Source: Sarcophilus harrisii (lineage: Eukaryota; Chordata; Mammalia; Dasyuromorphia; Dasyuridae). Taken from it: a stretch of DNA of 64,000 nt. The translations under genes and the position numbers were made by a program. Of the stretch, positions 1-12,000 are shown in pieces. Each line of letters opens with the position of its first letter. Position 1 is the first letter of the stretch. The stretch covers positions 302,365,107-302,429,106 of the forward strand of contig NC_045428.1 of assembly GCF_902635505.1 (NCBI RefSeq), read 5' to 3'. The notes below the pieces were generated by a model. It was not told the origin of the DNA, ran no database searches, and saw only the letters and a program-made list of their open reading frames with translations.

Positions 1-70
1 ATTTTCATTGTATTAGCTCAGCCTACCCATGAGCACTTGATATTTTTTCAATTGCTTAAGAGCCAATTTC
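1..70 (-). mobile_element. L1 ORF2 fragment
   Basis: On the minus strand this is closely similar at the nucleotide level to the L1 ORF2 piece at 29080-29150 (both contain CTCATGGGTAGGC). There the reading frame gives [12 protein letters not shown], the L1 ORF2 'CSWIGRINIVKM' block. The element is cut by the left window edge. Confidence 0.65.
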
Positions 71-329
71 AAAAGTCTGTTAATCATTAAGGCTCTGGGA
101 AGGAGAACAAAAGACTTGTTCTTCTAGTAGAAATATTAGATTTCCTGGACCTTAACTGCTTAGAGAAGAATTTAATTATTTAATGGCCTGGAGATATTCT
201 AAGAGGTTTATAAACTGGATAATCTCTATTTGCTGAGGAAGCCTGAGGTAAACTAAGTCTCCTTGGTTATTCTAGTTTAATGAACTACTTACCTCTAAAC
301 AAATCTCCTCTTTGTGGGAGATTATATGG

Positions 330-707
330 TTTCTTATAAAATCATTAACTAAGGTAGATTGAATTTATAATTTAGATTCAGTTTATCTGGGAAATTTTGG
401 GAATTGAAATAGGGTAAACAGTTGTAAGCAGCTGAAAAACTGACTACCATAAAACATACCTGCAAACAGTTGTGAAACTGACCATCATAAAATTCAGGTC
501 AAAATTTAACAATTTAAATTTAACTTCCAAGCATTATTCTTGTGGTGAACTACATAACTCATTTCAATCTCTGTGGAAATTAACCTCTCTCTACTGCCTG
601 AATCTCAGTTTAGAGATGTTTGCTTCTTGCAAGATTCTAGAATAAACATTTCTATTCTTTACTTGAGATATCTCTGAGTATTTGTAAATTGGATTTGCCG
701 TACCACA
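330..707 (+). mobile_element. Possible solo LTR-like fossil
   Basis: An AT-rich stretch with an imperfect internal direct repeat (418-459 and 465-497, both starting AACAGTTGT), followed by a T/C-rich segment with AATAAACATTT near 641. That resembles an old LTR's R/U5 end. No clear ends or internal retroviral region were seen. It could equally be unrelated intron sequence. Confidence 0.25.
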
Positions 708-709
708 TA

Positions 710-2660
710 TGACTGACCTGAATTCCTGTGGTTGGAGCCATCCAGATGGCCACTTAATGTCCTAGACTATACAATAATCTAACTTCTAGGGCAGGGGGAC
801 ATATAAAGAACCATGGTTGGCTTAGTGTAACATTGCTGATTTTGTGGACAATGAATCCTGGTTCTTATAAGTAGATTTATTGTTTTCTTCTTTAACACTC
901 CAGTCACACCAAATGGATCCCTGTTTTGTTTATGTCATATTCAAATCCTTATCCTGGTACCCTGCCTTGTGACTTTGTTCCTCCAAAATTGTGTTTTTTC
1001 CTTGCTGTCACCAGTCCTACTGAATCTTGGAGGTCTCTCTTCCATCCCAGTCCTAGTAGGTAAGTCTCCAATTCCTGCTACCTGATTACCTCCTAATTAT
1101 CCACCTTCTTGGGTCACTGGCCACTGAACCCTGTTTGATGCTAAATTAATCCTAATACTGTGATGATGACTTTTCATTCTAATGGTACCCACACCAATAG
1201 GTGCATATTGGCCAGACAGTGTTCTTCTTGAGGAAAAAAATAGATTTCTGAATATCAACTGTATTCATACTCATGACCCTAGAGACTTAATGACCTTTCA
1301 TTGTATAGTAGTGTGAAGAGTGATAGGGATTCAAGGGATGCTTAACAATCCTACCAGTACAGGTGATTCCAAAGATCATTCATTCTACTGGTCTTTATCT
1401 CTGGGAGTATATCTTAGTATAGTTTCAATAAAAGAGCATCTCTATTTGTACACATGTGTTTCTTTGAATCTTTGCATATTCTAAGTTTTTATTATGTAGG
1501 AAATAACACTGTATTTATTCTCTAATATCTTTTAATACATTTATTGTATCACTTCAATTAAAAAGTTTTCTCTTCTCTCCATCCCAATTTTCCCCTATTG
1601 AAAAAAGCAACACCACTTGTAATTATTATGCATAGTTAAAAAACACAAATCCTTACACTGATCATGTCCAAAATCATATGTCTCGTTCTCTATTGTGACC
1701 CTCTCTGTCAGAAAGAGGGTAGCATTCTTCATCAATGGTCCTCTAGAATTATGGTTGATTATTGCATCATTCAGAGTTCTTGGGTCTTTCAAAGTTGTTC
1801 ATCTTTTCTTAATATCTTTACATTTTTGTCATTTTTCTGATACCTAGATATATATTTCCCCCAAAGTTCAATGTATTACTTACTCTTTTCTCTATGCAAC
1901 TGATACTGTCTCTGGCATAAATCATCTAATTTCATGGTTTAAAATTTTCAGTAGATTCCTATTGTCTATTTATTAAAATCCAAATGCCTTAGTCTGGACC
2001 CTCTTTAGGGTGAAACATAATAGCTTTACCCTATCAAGAAGTTATTTTTTTTTTCCTTCCTAGATCTAATGAATTTTCCTTTTCATTCCTTCCCTCTTAC
2101 TATTTCTAGGTCTGAATTATTATTTCTTGCCATTGGGTCAGGACTCCACTTAGCTCCCATACAGAGAGCAGGAGAAATAAGGGGTTAAGAAAGAGAGCTC
2201 AGAATTAACTTGACCCATCAACGTTTGTGCAGGAGTAATTGCTTTGACATGCAGAGGATCTCTCTTCTAACTCTCATTATAATTCTCTTTTCCCATTCAT
2301 GGACAAAGCTCCAGAAAAACTTCACTTACTTCTTCTGCTTCCTCAACTTTTTTTTTTTTTTTTTTTTAACATATCTTCTTGGATATGTAAGGGAAGAGAC
2401 GGGGACAGACACAAAATATTTATGAAGGCACATATAACATGATGTGACAAGTAATTAGCTATAGAGTTGAAAGAGTCAATGATGGTCCCAAGATTGTGAG
2501 TCTATGTGACTGGAAGAAGTTGAGTATCCTGATTAGAAATTGGGAGGTGTTGAGAAGAAGATGAGATTGAGAGGAAATCTGGTGAGGTTAATTTTGCATT
2601 TAGAATTAGAGATGTTTTTAGGTCATCTTGGTAGAGACAGCTGGCAGGCAGCTGGTAATA
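710..2660. other. HGD intron 1, no recognised element
   Basis: No exon or well-preserved repeat was recognised. Positions 1900-2130 loosely resemble the L2 3' coding part on the plus strand, but too weakly to call. A 19-T run lies near 2349-2367. Confidence 0.4.
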
Positions 2661-2670
2661 CTGTACTGCA

Positions 2671-2922
<252 letters not shown>

Positions 2923-2924
2923 TT

Positions 2925-3590
2925 ATAATGGATAAATAGATTTTGTAATCTGTCTGATGAGAAAACCAAGTGGAAGGGTATAAAGAGAAAAGATATTCAA
3001 AAAAGATATAATTACATTTAGAGGGCAGAGGATGGATGGTGATCCAGCAAAGGATCCTGAAAAGTAGTGATCAGATGAGGGGTATGATGAAGAATGAAAA
3101 GAAGCTATTAGAGTTAGCAATTTAGAGATCACTGATAACCAAGGAGGAATCAGTTTTAGTAAAGTGGTAAAAGCAGAAGTCAGTTTGAAAGGGAATGGAA
3201 AGTGAGAAGTGAGGGAGGAGAAGCAAGTGGAGATGACTTTTTCTAGTATTTTGAATGTGAAGAAAAGTAAACATAAGATAATAGCCTGAACACTTGGGAC
3301 ACCTGGGAATATTTGTAGGCATCTAGGATGGAAGTAAGATATAAAGAAATATAGTTAACTTGGATGACTAGTATTGTAGTATTGCCTCAACAGAAATAGT
3401 GAAGAAAGGTGAAACTGGGAGGAAGATAATATGATATTGACAATGCAGATTATGTATGATCATTCTTTGAGACTCAGTGCAATCTAAAATGAAAAGTAGG
3501 GCAGCCTTACTTAACAGAGCTCACTCTGCTAAAGATGGCTGTCATAGCTAGTAGATGATCTGGAGGGCAGGGAAATGGGAATTTTTTTCT
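2925..3590. other. HGD intron 1, nothing recognised
   Basis: Purine-rich unique-looking sequence. No exon or repeat family was recognised. Confidence 0.4.
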
Positions 3591-3594
3591 CTGA

Positions 3595-4065
3595 TTTTTT
3601 AAAAATCAAAATTGCTTTTTAATTTTCAAAACATATGCATGGATAATTTTTCAACATTAACTTTTGCAAAACCTCACATTCCAATTTCCCTCCTTCCCCC
3701 ATTCCCTCTCCTAGATGGCAAATAATCCAATATATGGTAAACATGGTAAAAATATATGTTAAATCCAGTATAAGCATACATATTTATACAATTATCTTGC
3801 TGCACAAGAAAAATCAAATCAAAAAGGAAAAAAATGAAAAAGAAAATAAAATGCATGCAAACAACAACAAAAAGAGTGAAAATGCTATGTTATGATCCAC
3901 ACCCAGTTCCCACAGGCCTCTCTCTGGATGTATATAGCTTTCTTCATCACTACATAATTGGAACTGGTTTGAATCCTCTCATTGTTGAAAAGAGCCACGT
4001 CCATCAGAATTGATCGTTGTATAATCTTGTTGTTGCATTGTACAATGGTTTCCTGATTCTGCTCA
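3595..4065 (-). mobile_element. L1 3' end, 5'-truncated
   Basis: The minus strand carries the marsupial L1 3' UTR: the TTTGAAAATTAAAAAG end, the pyrimidine/purine tract opposite CCCTCCTTCCCCC, 'TTGTGCAGCAAG', and upstream the block opposite CACAGGCCTCTCTCTGG. The same string of blocks recurs at 27180, 30730, 50640, 51650 and 53600. Only the last ~470 bp of the LINE are present. Confidence 0.8.
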
Positions 4066-4440
4066 GGAAATAGCAATTCTAGATGTGGTAGAATTTTCCT
4101 GATGATACTTGGGTAGCTGTTTTTGTGGATATCCACATAGTGGCTAAATTATGATTGTCCCAAGGCACCAACACTCATCCTAGAATGAGGGAAATTATGA
4201 ACTTGCTTAGTGGAGGGATAAGGCTGGGTAGGGGAGTGTTGGAGAGATTCAGGTAGTGTGATTGAGCTAGAGACACCATGACTGTAGCAAGAAAAGTCAG
4301 AGGAAACCATCTTCCCCACTTCCAATCCATTGATCATATTCTTCTTGCCGTCAAGATACAGCCTCCTTGGAACTGAGCTCTAGATACCCAGAGATCTCTC
4401 CCACTATAAAGTCTACTGCTCTATATAATGGAGTTGGAAC
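4066..4440. other. HGD intron 1, nothing recognised
   Basis: Unassigned sequence between the L1 3' end and a MIR element. No splice-bounded coding match. Confidence 0.35.
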
Positions 4441-4444
4441 ACTT

Positions 4445-4645
4445 ATGGGTAATATGATATAGAGATAGTATGCAGAACTCAAGGATTTTGATTTCTGATC
4501 TCAGCTCTACTAGTTCTTACCCATGTAAACTTAAGAAATTCATGTAACCTTCCTCATTCTCAGTTTTCTCATCTGAAAAATGAAGGTTTTAGATTAGATG
4601 AAATCTAAAGTACCTTCTGATCCTAAATTCATGATTCCATGTTTT
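4445..4645 (+). mobile_element. MIR/MAR1-type CORE-SINE
   Basis: Shows the CORE-SINE order in sense: a tRNA-like part ending near TCTACTAGTTCTTACCC, then the core CTCAGTTTTCTCATCTGAAAA, then the 3' part with GATTAGATGA and a CTTCTGATCCTAAATTC end. Diverged, so probably old. Confidence 0.8.
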
Positions 4646-4669
4646 TCCTAGACAAACTGCCTTATGTAG

Positions 4670-5305
4670 TGCATAGTCAGTCAGTAAGCTATTATTAAAC
4701 ACCTACTATTGGTCAGGTATTGTGCAAAACTGGGTACAAAAAGAGGCAAATGAGAGATCTGTTCTCAAGAAGCTTACCTAATAGGGAAGACAACAAGCAA
4801 ACAGATACATATAAACAAGCTATATTTAGATCAAATCATAAACAATTAAATGAGACATTTTATGATTAAGAAAGGTTGCAAACTCCCTGTAGAAGAGGGA
4901 GTTTCAGTTGAGACTTAAAGGAAGGCAAAGATAAGGAGGAAGAGTATATTACAGGAACCAGAACAAATGCCTGAGGCAGAGTGGAGAGATGGAGTGATGG
5001 AATATATTGTTTGTGGAACAGGAAGGAGATTAGAGTCACTGGATCCAGTAACTGGTGAGGAATAAGGTATAGAAGAAGTGGGGGTAGGCTATGAAGCACT
5101 TTAAATGCCAAACAGAAGATTTTATATCTAAATAGACAGACATAAATTTATTCTTGGAGGTATAGAAGCTTGAGTCCCTTGGGTGGGGGATTGGACAGGG
5201 CTGGTCTTGACATGGTTAAATCTGTGATTTAGAAAAATCACTTTAATGGCTGAATGGAGATGGATTGGAGCAGAGAAACTTGAGGCAGACTATGTAGGGA
5301 GTTGG
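4670..5305 (-). mobile_element. L2 LINE, 3' end plus end of ORF2
   Basis: In plus orientation it starts with the reverse of the L2 3' end (TTATTAAACACCTACTATTGG, 'CTCAAGAAGCTTACCTAATA'), followed by diverged L2 C-terminal coding sequence on the minus strand (for example SLHLSTLPQAFVLVP, then KSQLKLPLLQ). About 640 bp of a 5'-truncated LINE. Confidence 0.85.
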
Positions 5306-5371
5306 CCTAGGAGCTAAGGAAGAAATGGTTTCAAGTCCTATCTTTGACATATGCTGGTTGGGTTACTTATT
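5306..5371 (+). mobile_element. CORE-SINE, left half (split by LTR)
   Basis: Reads AAGTCCTATCTTTGACATA..GGGTTACTTA, the tRNA-like/core part of a marsupial SINE ('caagtcctgcctctgacaca..agtcactta'). It stops at the LTR and resumes at 6372. Confidence 0.6.
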
Positions 5372-5375
5372 CCAT

Positions 5376-6368
5376 TGTAATCTAGGCTGTGGGACGGGTT
5401 GGCTGCAAGACCCCCTTCTCAATCCAATAAACTAATCGGAAAACATCATCAGGTACAAAGAGGAAGTATTTATTTAATCCCTGCAGGGAGAGGCCCAGAC
5501 ACACACCTGGGAGCCATCCCAACTCTCACTTTGTGCTCCTGGAACCTGACCTGCTTCTGGCTTGTCCAGGGTTTAAAAGCAAAAAACTTGCGCCTTCTCA
5601 TTGGATAGACTAACAGAATGTAGCCATCCTTGACCAATGGTCACTAATGCTGGCTGCCTCTCACAGGTCATTTCCTGCAACTTCCTGCATCTCCAGGTTC
5701 AAAGTCCATTCCTCCAGAGAACAAAGGATCTTTCAAGGTCCCAAAGTTCTGGGAACAGGGATCATGTGACAATACTGAGAAATACTTCATCCAATCAGTC
5801 CCATTCAGTAGGAATCCTACAATTTTCCCAAACTTCAAAGGGAGACCAATTGAAAGTAAATACTGTGGGTCCATTTTTTCTCACATTTCCAGTTATACTT
5901 CTTTAAGGTTTCTATGGTTGTGCCACAGTTCTGTTTTAATGTCCTGACCTAGTTTCCTCATTGTCCTATCTGCCTCAGGTTATAACCTTTCCCTCTTAAT
6001 GTTTGGTAGGATAAAGGTCTTATATCTTAAGACTTGAGGGTATACTTATTCCTCTTAATGTTTGATGGGATAAAGGTCTTTATCCATTTTGGACATCATT
6101 AGAATATCAGGAGCCCCTCCAGTACCTCCCATTATGTTATCCTAGGTGCCTCCCCCCATTAAGTTAGCCCATCCAAGTACCTTCCCCATTATGTTCTTGT
6201 TATCCTATAAAAAAGCTTGCTGTCTAATACTTGGTGCTGGATTCTTTGAGATGATAGTCTCGTCTAGCCCTGGGACCAAGATCCATTTGGTCCCAGTATA
6301 TTTCTCCATTTAATAAGCTATTAAATTGGTTTCTAACCTCGGTCTTGCTCAGTTTCTCCAGCATTACA
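5376..6368 (+). mobile_element. Solo LTR (endogenous retrovirus fossil)
   Basis: About 993 bp bounded by the short inverted ends TGTAAT and ATTACA. The sense strand has a CTATAAAA box at about 6206-6213, an AATAAG/ATTAAA signal about 105 bp later (about 6312-6324), and a T/C-rich U5-like tail ending in CA. An imperfect ~30-bp unit (CTCTTAATGTTTG.TGGATAAAGGTCTT type) occurs twice, near 5992 and 6053, as in LTR U3 repeats. No internal viral genes flank it, so it is a solitary LTR. The left half also has a TTTAAA box and AATAAA on the minus strand, so two abutting LTRs in opposite orientation is an alternative. Exact family not known. Confidence 0.65.
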
Positions 6369-6371
6369 TTA

Positions 6372-6483
6372 TTAACCTCTCAGTGACCCAGGCAACAAGA
6401 TATTGTAAAATAATTACCTATCTGCATTGGTGAAGGGATTTAACAGCCCTGAAGTCCTCTATAACAATAAAATCACAGACATT
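6372..6483 (+). mobile_element. CORE-SINE, right half (split by LTR)
   Basis: Continues the SINE interrupted at 5371: AACCTCTCAGTGACCCAGG, then the marsupial-specific tail CTGCATTGGTGAAGGGATTT and AATAAAATCACAGACAT. The same tail occurs at 45560-45700. Confidence 0.6.
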
Positions 6484-6581
6484 CCTTTTCTTCCCCTCCT
6501 CCAAAAAAGTTTTTTTTTTAATTTTTTTTTTTTATGAGGCTAAGTGGGTAGCTATAAATATATTTATTTTTCCTCTTTCCT

Positions 6582-6760
6582 GATGAGGCAACCTGGGATA
6601 GTAGATAAGGACACTGCCTAGAAGTCAAAACCTGGGTTCAGATTCTACCACAGACACTAATTTCTCTGTGGCATATATTCTCCTCTGTAATGTGAAGGGT
6701 TGGATTCTTTGTCTTAATAGAGTGCTTCCAGATCTTAATTTATTATACTATGATTCCCTA
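6582..6760 (+). mobile_element. MIR-type CORE-SINE
   Basis: Sense tRNA-like part (GATAAGGACACTGCCTAGAA..CCTGGGTTCAGATTC), partial core, and a 3' part ending TTATACTATGATTCCC. Confidence 0.7.
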
Positions 6761-6764
6761 ACTT

Positions 6765-7770
6765 CCTTCAGTGATCACTAAACATGAATAGTCAAAATAC
6801 CATATCCATACTGATGGTCCTAGTAAATGCACTCTCCCTCCAGCTCTTTTTCAAATGGAAATCAGTTGATCAGTTTTCCATTCCAATTTTTAAAAGCTCG
6901 GGCCTTTGAAAGTGAATCTAGCAGGATTTTTTTTTCCCCCCAAAAAAGGAAGCCCATTAGCAATTGCAGCAGCAGAGAGAAAATTATGTTTTGATTCCAA
7001 GGGCCTGGGTATGCAAATAATGTTCAGGCAAATAACCTGGAAGGACTGTGGGAAGGACTATCCATTTGGAAGGACTGTCACATGTAAAATGTTCTGACCT
7101 GTAAACTGATAAAAGCAAAGCAATTTGTCTGCTTTCAGACATGATTGGTCTATACATCTTCAAGTCTATCAGCAAAAACACTAAGCTCTTTTAGGTTCAG
7201 GCTAGTTAAGCAATAGCACGGTCCTGCATTGACTCATCTTTGGGCAAATACAAAGAACCATGACATAGTATTAGGGATTGTTTTTTTTTTTTTTGCACAA
7301 TTTTCTTATCTCAAAGATAATTGTTGACATGAAGGAGATAGCATTCAGTCTTGCATTAATCATTAGCTGTATTCCATTTCAATTGGTTGGGGTCAGGGAT
7401 AGGGGGTGGGAAGTAATGACCAAGTCAAATTGAATGTGGTGAAATGGGGGATTGTAGATCATCTCAAGGCTGGAAAATGTGAGCATGGTGATCAAAAGAG
7501 AGTTTGTACTTTCCTTAAAGTGCCCAAGTGACACACGGCAACTACAGCAAGAGAGAAAAGGGGTAGGAAGTGCTGAGTCATCATTTGCTAAATAAGTTAG
7601 TTATCCAAAGCCACTGGAATCAAAAAATAAAATTAAGTATCTTTAGGTTTGCCAAAAGACTACATGCTTCTCTTTTCCACAGTTGCAGAGGGAGGAGGGT
7701 CAGTGTCCTGGCTTTGAAGGCAGGGTCACATTCTGAACTCTGGACTTAACACAAGAATTATTAGGGATAA
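6765..7770. other. HGD intron 1, nothing recognised
   Basis: Unique-looking sequence with short poly-T runs (7271-7284). No exon or repeat family recognised. Confidence 0.4.
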
Positions 7771-7774
7771 GGAC

Positions 7775-7985
7775 TTGGGATCATATGATCATAGATCTAT
7801 AATTGGAAAAGACTTCAAAAATCATCTAATACAACTTTTATTTTATAGATGAGGAAAATGGGGATAGGGAAGTTAAATGACTTCTCAAGTAATACAGATA
7901 GTTAAGCATCAGAAATAGGGATTTGGATACAGGTCATCTGACTTCAGAGCCAGTGTTCTTTCTTCTATGTCCTACTGCCTCCCTT
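7775..7985 (-). mobile_element. MIR-type CORE-SINE
   Basis: Reverse orientation: ATCATAGATCTATAATTGGA, the core opposite TTTTATAGATGAGGAAAATG, a tRNA-like part opposite GATTTGGATACAGGTC, and an end at ACTGCCTCCC. Confidence 0.8.
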
Positions 7986-7989
7986 ATTT

Positions 7990-8920
7990 ATATACCATAA
8001 AGTAAAAAAAAAAAAAAAAAATCACTTCATCTGAAGTATTCTCAGAATCATGCAAAAACTTAATCATAAAGTCAAGCAAAAGGGTTTGAATTGATTTCCA
8101 ATGAGAATTCTTAGGAATTTAATCCAATATTTTTTAAGGTGAATTATTTCCAAGAGAACTTCACAAGCACAGTATTCTCTGGATGATTTGGAGAACAAGT
8201 ACCTGGACATATTGTGTTGTGTGTTAATTCAGAATGCCTAGTTTCTTGGCAGCTCCCAAGCCTACTTTCTAATTCTCACCTGGCCCCCAGGATATTTGTT
8301 TATGAACCAGAGTAGTTTGATGAGGCAGTTGCTTTTGGCTCTGATCCCCAATATATCACCCCAGTAGAGGGAACAGATGGTCCATCTTCCTATCTTTTCA
8401 CTGGGTATAAGGTAGAAATGGAGTGGGGGTAGGAGGAGTCTACAGAGCTTAACTGTCTTTTCACATTATTCTCCTCTCTTCATATTAAGATTCAGCAAAA
8501 CCAGGTTATTTTCCGATTTTTTTAAACATGATCTGTACTTGCCTTAATTTCTGCTCTTGCTCTCACTGTTTCCTATAACTGTGTCAAGGGTGTACTGGTA
8601 AATATTTAACAACCAGATTCTTCTGAAGGGGAAAAAGTGGCCCCGACCACATTGTATATATATAATCTGCATTATTATCATTTTCCCCATTACTTTCTCA
8701 AGTTTAGAAAGCAACAAGGCAATAAATTAAGAACCCATTTGAAGTGTCTGCTTATTTCTAAGATGTAACAATCATACTTATTTTCTACTTAAGAAAACAG
8801 ACCTAGTGAGGGGAAAAAAACGGGAGGCCCAGAAAAGGAAGTGATTGACTTATACCCAGAGAATTTAGCACCCTCTTTAGCAACCTCCTGAATCCAAGTA
8901 CTCTTTCTGCTGGACTATTC
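7990..8920. other. HGD intron 1, nothing recognised
   Basis: A poly-A run at 8004-8021, then sequence with no recognised exon or repeat. Confidence 0.4.
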
Positions 8921-8924
8921 AATT

Positions 8925-9190
8925 AATTCAATCCAATAAGCATTTACTAACCACTTACTATGTATAGAGCACTGTGGTATTTGCTGCAAATATAAAGTTT
9001 AATAAAAGGAAATAGCCCCTGATTAAAGGATCTTACATTCTACTGAGGGGATAACCTATGTATACAAATAAATCACAGGAATAAAGACAGCACCAACAAA
9101 TAGGGGCAATAGGAAAGGCCTTCAGTAGGAGCTTTGAAGAGAGGTAGAGGGGAGGGAAAGGGGGAGGAGAATGAATTCTAGGAAAGAGAA
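8925..9190 (-). mobile_element. L2 LINE 3' end
   Basis: Starts with the reversed L2 terminus (AATAAGCATTTACTAACCACT, then a GGATCTTACATTCTACTGAG block) and continues into the purine-rich region antisense to the L2 3' coding end. Confidence 0.8.
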
Positions 9191-9204
9191 TAAGTGTTTT
9201 CCTA

Positions 9205-9435
9205 TAGAGGAGGCAGTTAGATGATACAGTGGATAGAATACTGGGCTTGGAGTCAAGAAGATTTGAATTCAAATTTAGCTTCAGAAATTTCCTAGCTGTG
9301 TGATCTTGGGCAAAATCACTTAAATCCTATTAGCCATTGGCAAATCACTCCAGTATTTTTGCCAAGACAATTCCAGGGACAGAGGATGGACATGATTGAA
9401 ACAAATGAAGAACAATAATAATAACAACAACAACA
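9205..9435 (+). mobile_element. tRNA-SINE with RTE-like tail
   Basis: Head AGGCAGTTAGATGATACAG, box-B-like GAATTCAAATTTAGC, TAGCTGTGTGATCTTGGGC, then the tail ACTCCAGTATTTTTGCCAAG..GACATGATTGAAACAAATG and an (AAT/AAC)n end. The tail resembles the 3' end of RTE/BovB LINEs, the likely mobilising partner. Confidence 0.85.
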
Positions 9436-9684
9436 TAATAGATAGTAAATCATTTCCATAACAAATGAGATATTTGTAAAGTGTTTAACACAGTTACTGG
9501 TACATAGTAGATATTTAATATATGCTTATTCCCCTCCTTCAGATGTGAGGTCATAAGGACCCAAACAAGTGTTAATACATTTCAAATAATTTGTTGTCTT
9601 TGAAAACTTGGTCTCCATTGTTAACTTATGCCCCCAAATATGTGATTTCCATGACTGAGCTCTCCCTCCACTGAGAGAGCTCAC

Positions 9685-9830
9685 ACTCTAAAGGAGTGAG
9701 AAGGAACTGAGTTCCAATCCTGCTACAGATATTAACTAGTTGTGTGACCCTTGGTGAATCATTTCATCTCTGTCCATTTCAGTAGCTCTTCATATTCTAG
9801 TATTTTCACTGACTATCAGGAATTTTCTCC
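9685..9830 (+). mobile_element. MIR-type CORE-SINE fragment
   Basis: CTGAGTTCCAATCCTGCTAC..TAGTTGTGTGACCCTTGG..TCATTTCATCTCTG is the tRNA-like/core part in sense; the end is diverged. Confidence 0.6.
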
Positions 9831-9834
9831 TTCC

Positions 9835-10072
9835 TTTTTTGCCTCCTGGCCTCCCTTGACTCCTTCATGTCTCAGCTTAAAAAATTCATTTTTTCTTGCA
9901 AAAGAAACTTTTCTCAGTTCTCCTTAATTTCCTTCTGAGATTATCTTTAATACAGATCTTATTTGTACAGTTGTTTATTGTCTTTCTTATTAGCTCCTTG
10001 GTGTTTTTCTTCTTTTCCCATCATTTAAACATAAGTACCTGACACATAATAGGTGCTTAATAACTGCTTGTT
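9835..10072 (+). mobile_element. L2 LINE 3' end
   Basis: Sense L2 3' end: CATGTCTCAGCTTAAAAAATT, TTTGTACAGTTGTTTATTGT, ACCTGACACATAATAGGTGC, TTAATAACTGCTTG. Confidence 0.8.
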
Positions 10073-10074
10073 TA

Positions 10075-10150
10075 CTTGACTCGGTTTCCTTATCTGTAAA
10101 ATGGGGATAACATCTACATCCAGGATTGTTGTGAGGATAAAATGAGATGA
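10075..10150 (+). mobile_element. CORE-SINE 3' fragment
   Basis: CGGTTTCCTTATCTGTAAAA, TGGGGATAACA, TTGTTGTGAGGATAAAATGAG is the MIR/MAR1 core and 3' part, directly joined to the L2 end and running into the TA microsatellite. Confidence 0.75.
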
Positions 10151-10176
10151 TATATGTATATATTGATATGTATTTA

Positions 10177-10194
10177 TACACACATACACACACA

Positions 10195-10237
<43 letters not shown>
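10177..10237. repeat. (CA)n(TA)n microsatellite
   Basis: A short CA run followed by about 40 nt of uninterrupted AT. It probably grew from the tail of the adjoining SINE fragment. A second imperfect TACACA/TATA tract lies at 10376-10445. Confidence 0.95.
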
Positions 10238-10239
<2 letters not shown>

Positions 10240-10445
10240 CTTTTAAGTCCAGGGTATTCATTACTCTTTCTCTCTTTTGTTTCTTTGCTTTACTTCCCTT
10301 ATTCTGCTGCTGTTCTCTTTCCTTTCCTATATTTCTTTTGTTCACTACCATCCCACTGAAATGCATATGTGTTTGTATATACACACACATATACATATGT
10401 TTAAATATGAATATATACATACAATTATGTGTGTATAGATAATAT

Positions 10446-11615
10446 GTATATTTTTGTTATTGTTTGTTGTAATTGTTGTTATGAGTTATATTAGAGAAAA
10501 ACAATCAGACCTTGGAGGCCAGTTCCCTGGAGCTAAGTCTCTTCCAGCTTAGCTAGATTGACCTTCTATTAACAGATGTACCTCCTAGGTACTAGTCTTA
10601 CAGGGAATCTTTCTACGGTCATTCTGCTGTATCTAATACAAATGGGACTTTAAGGATTCATTTTATTTGGGTCTTTGTTTTGACATCTTGACTAAAATAA
10701 AGAGATAAAAGCTGAGAAACATAAAAAATTAAATGCTGCATCACCATCATCCTAATCAATAAACATCATAGCATTTCTTTCTTTGGATCCCTGGGCTGAC
10801 CTCCAGCACTAACCTTTCAGAACAGAGATTAGACAGCAGGCAGGGATGAATGCTTTTGAAGTCTAATAGAGAGACCAGAACATAATTTACATTGGTGGGC
10901 TGCTGGAGCAGTGCATAATAAATTGCTCTATAAACTACACCCACTAACAGTTGAGAATCATTTATTTATAAATGGTAAGAATGTTTCTGGCTCCCCTTGA
11001 ACTTCCCCCAAGGGAGTTTCATCAGGAAACTAAGTTTCCTAGAGTTGATACTTAACTCAACTTAAAAAAACAACTTATCCTTAGACAAGACTTTATGAAA
11101 TTTTTTTCCTGAAAAAAAAAAAAAAAGGAAGAAAGTGGAAGAAGAGAAGTTTTAAATGGCATGGGTTTTAAGCTGTGGCCATGAAAGACATTGTTTCTTT
11201 GCTTCTTGGTTTCTCTACTATAAAATGTAGGGATTGGTCTCCATTATCTATAATTTTCCTTTCCTTCCTAACTTTCTTTGGTTACAGGAACCAGCAATCT
11301 TAATAAATAATCAAGTGAATAAAACTTTTTTTTTTTTTTGCAAGTCTAGCCTAGGAATTAAGAAATCTAGATTCAACTAGACATTAACATGATCTTGGGG
11401 TTGATAGGAGAATTCAAATAGGACCTTCTGGTAGACCAAAACTTGCATTTATAAAATTTGACAGACTTTTGATAAAAGGAAAACAAAGGCCAGGAATAGT
11501 GTGCATGCTTGAAATTCCCCACCCCTGAAGCAAGAAATAAAAGACATTTTAAAATATAGAAATAGATGACAATTTTCAGAAAACTGCAATTTCTTATAAA
11601 TACAGACATTGCACA
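10446..11615. other. HGD intron 1, nothing recognised
   Basis: No exon or clear repeat recognised. A-rich runs occur at about 11113-11126 and a T run at 11326-11339. Confidence 0.4.
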
Positions 11616-11619
11616 TGTA

Positions 11620-12000
11620 TGTATGTGTGTATATGTTCCAAATTACTGAAAAAAGAAATGCAAATTGAAGCAATTTTGAAGTTTCAACATACACCTAACA
11701 AAGTGGCTTTTAATCTATACAATTTTTGATGTAAAAATATTCAACATTTCAATCCTGATATTGAAATAATCAGTGCTGGAGAGACTGTGGGAAAGAAAGG
11801 CACATTAATATACTGTTAGTAGAGCTGTGAATTGACCCATTTTTTTAAATAGAAAAAAATTTGGAATTATTTAGGAAGTTATTAAAATGTGATACTTTGT
11901 TCTACTGATCCATCTACTGGGCACATATCTCAAAAAACATAAGTTCATATTTGCCACAATATTCATAGCAATGTTTTTGAATACAAGAATGCTATTGTAC
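11620..12000 (+). mobile_element. L1 3' region, left part (split by SINE)
   Basis: Sense, very diverged L1 sequence after ORF2: AGTGCTGGAGAGACTGTGGG, ACTGTTAGTAGAGCTGTGAA, CTGATCCATCTACTGGGCAC, AATATTCATAGCA. These match the block order at 59880-60180. It resumes at 12281. Confidence 0.7.
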
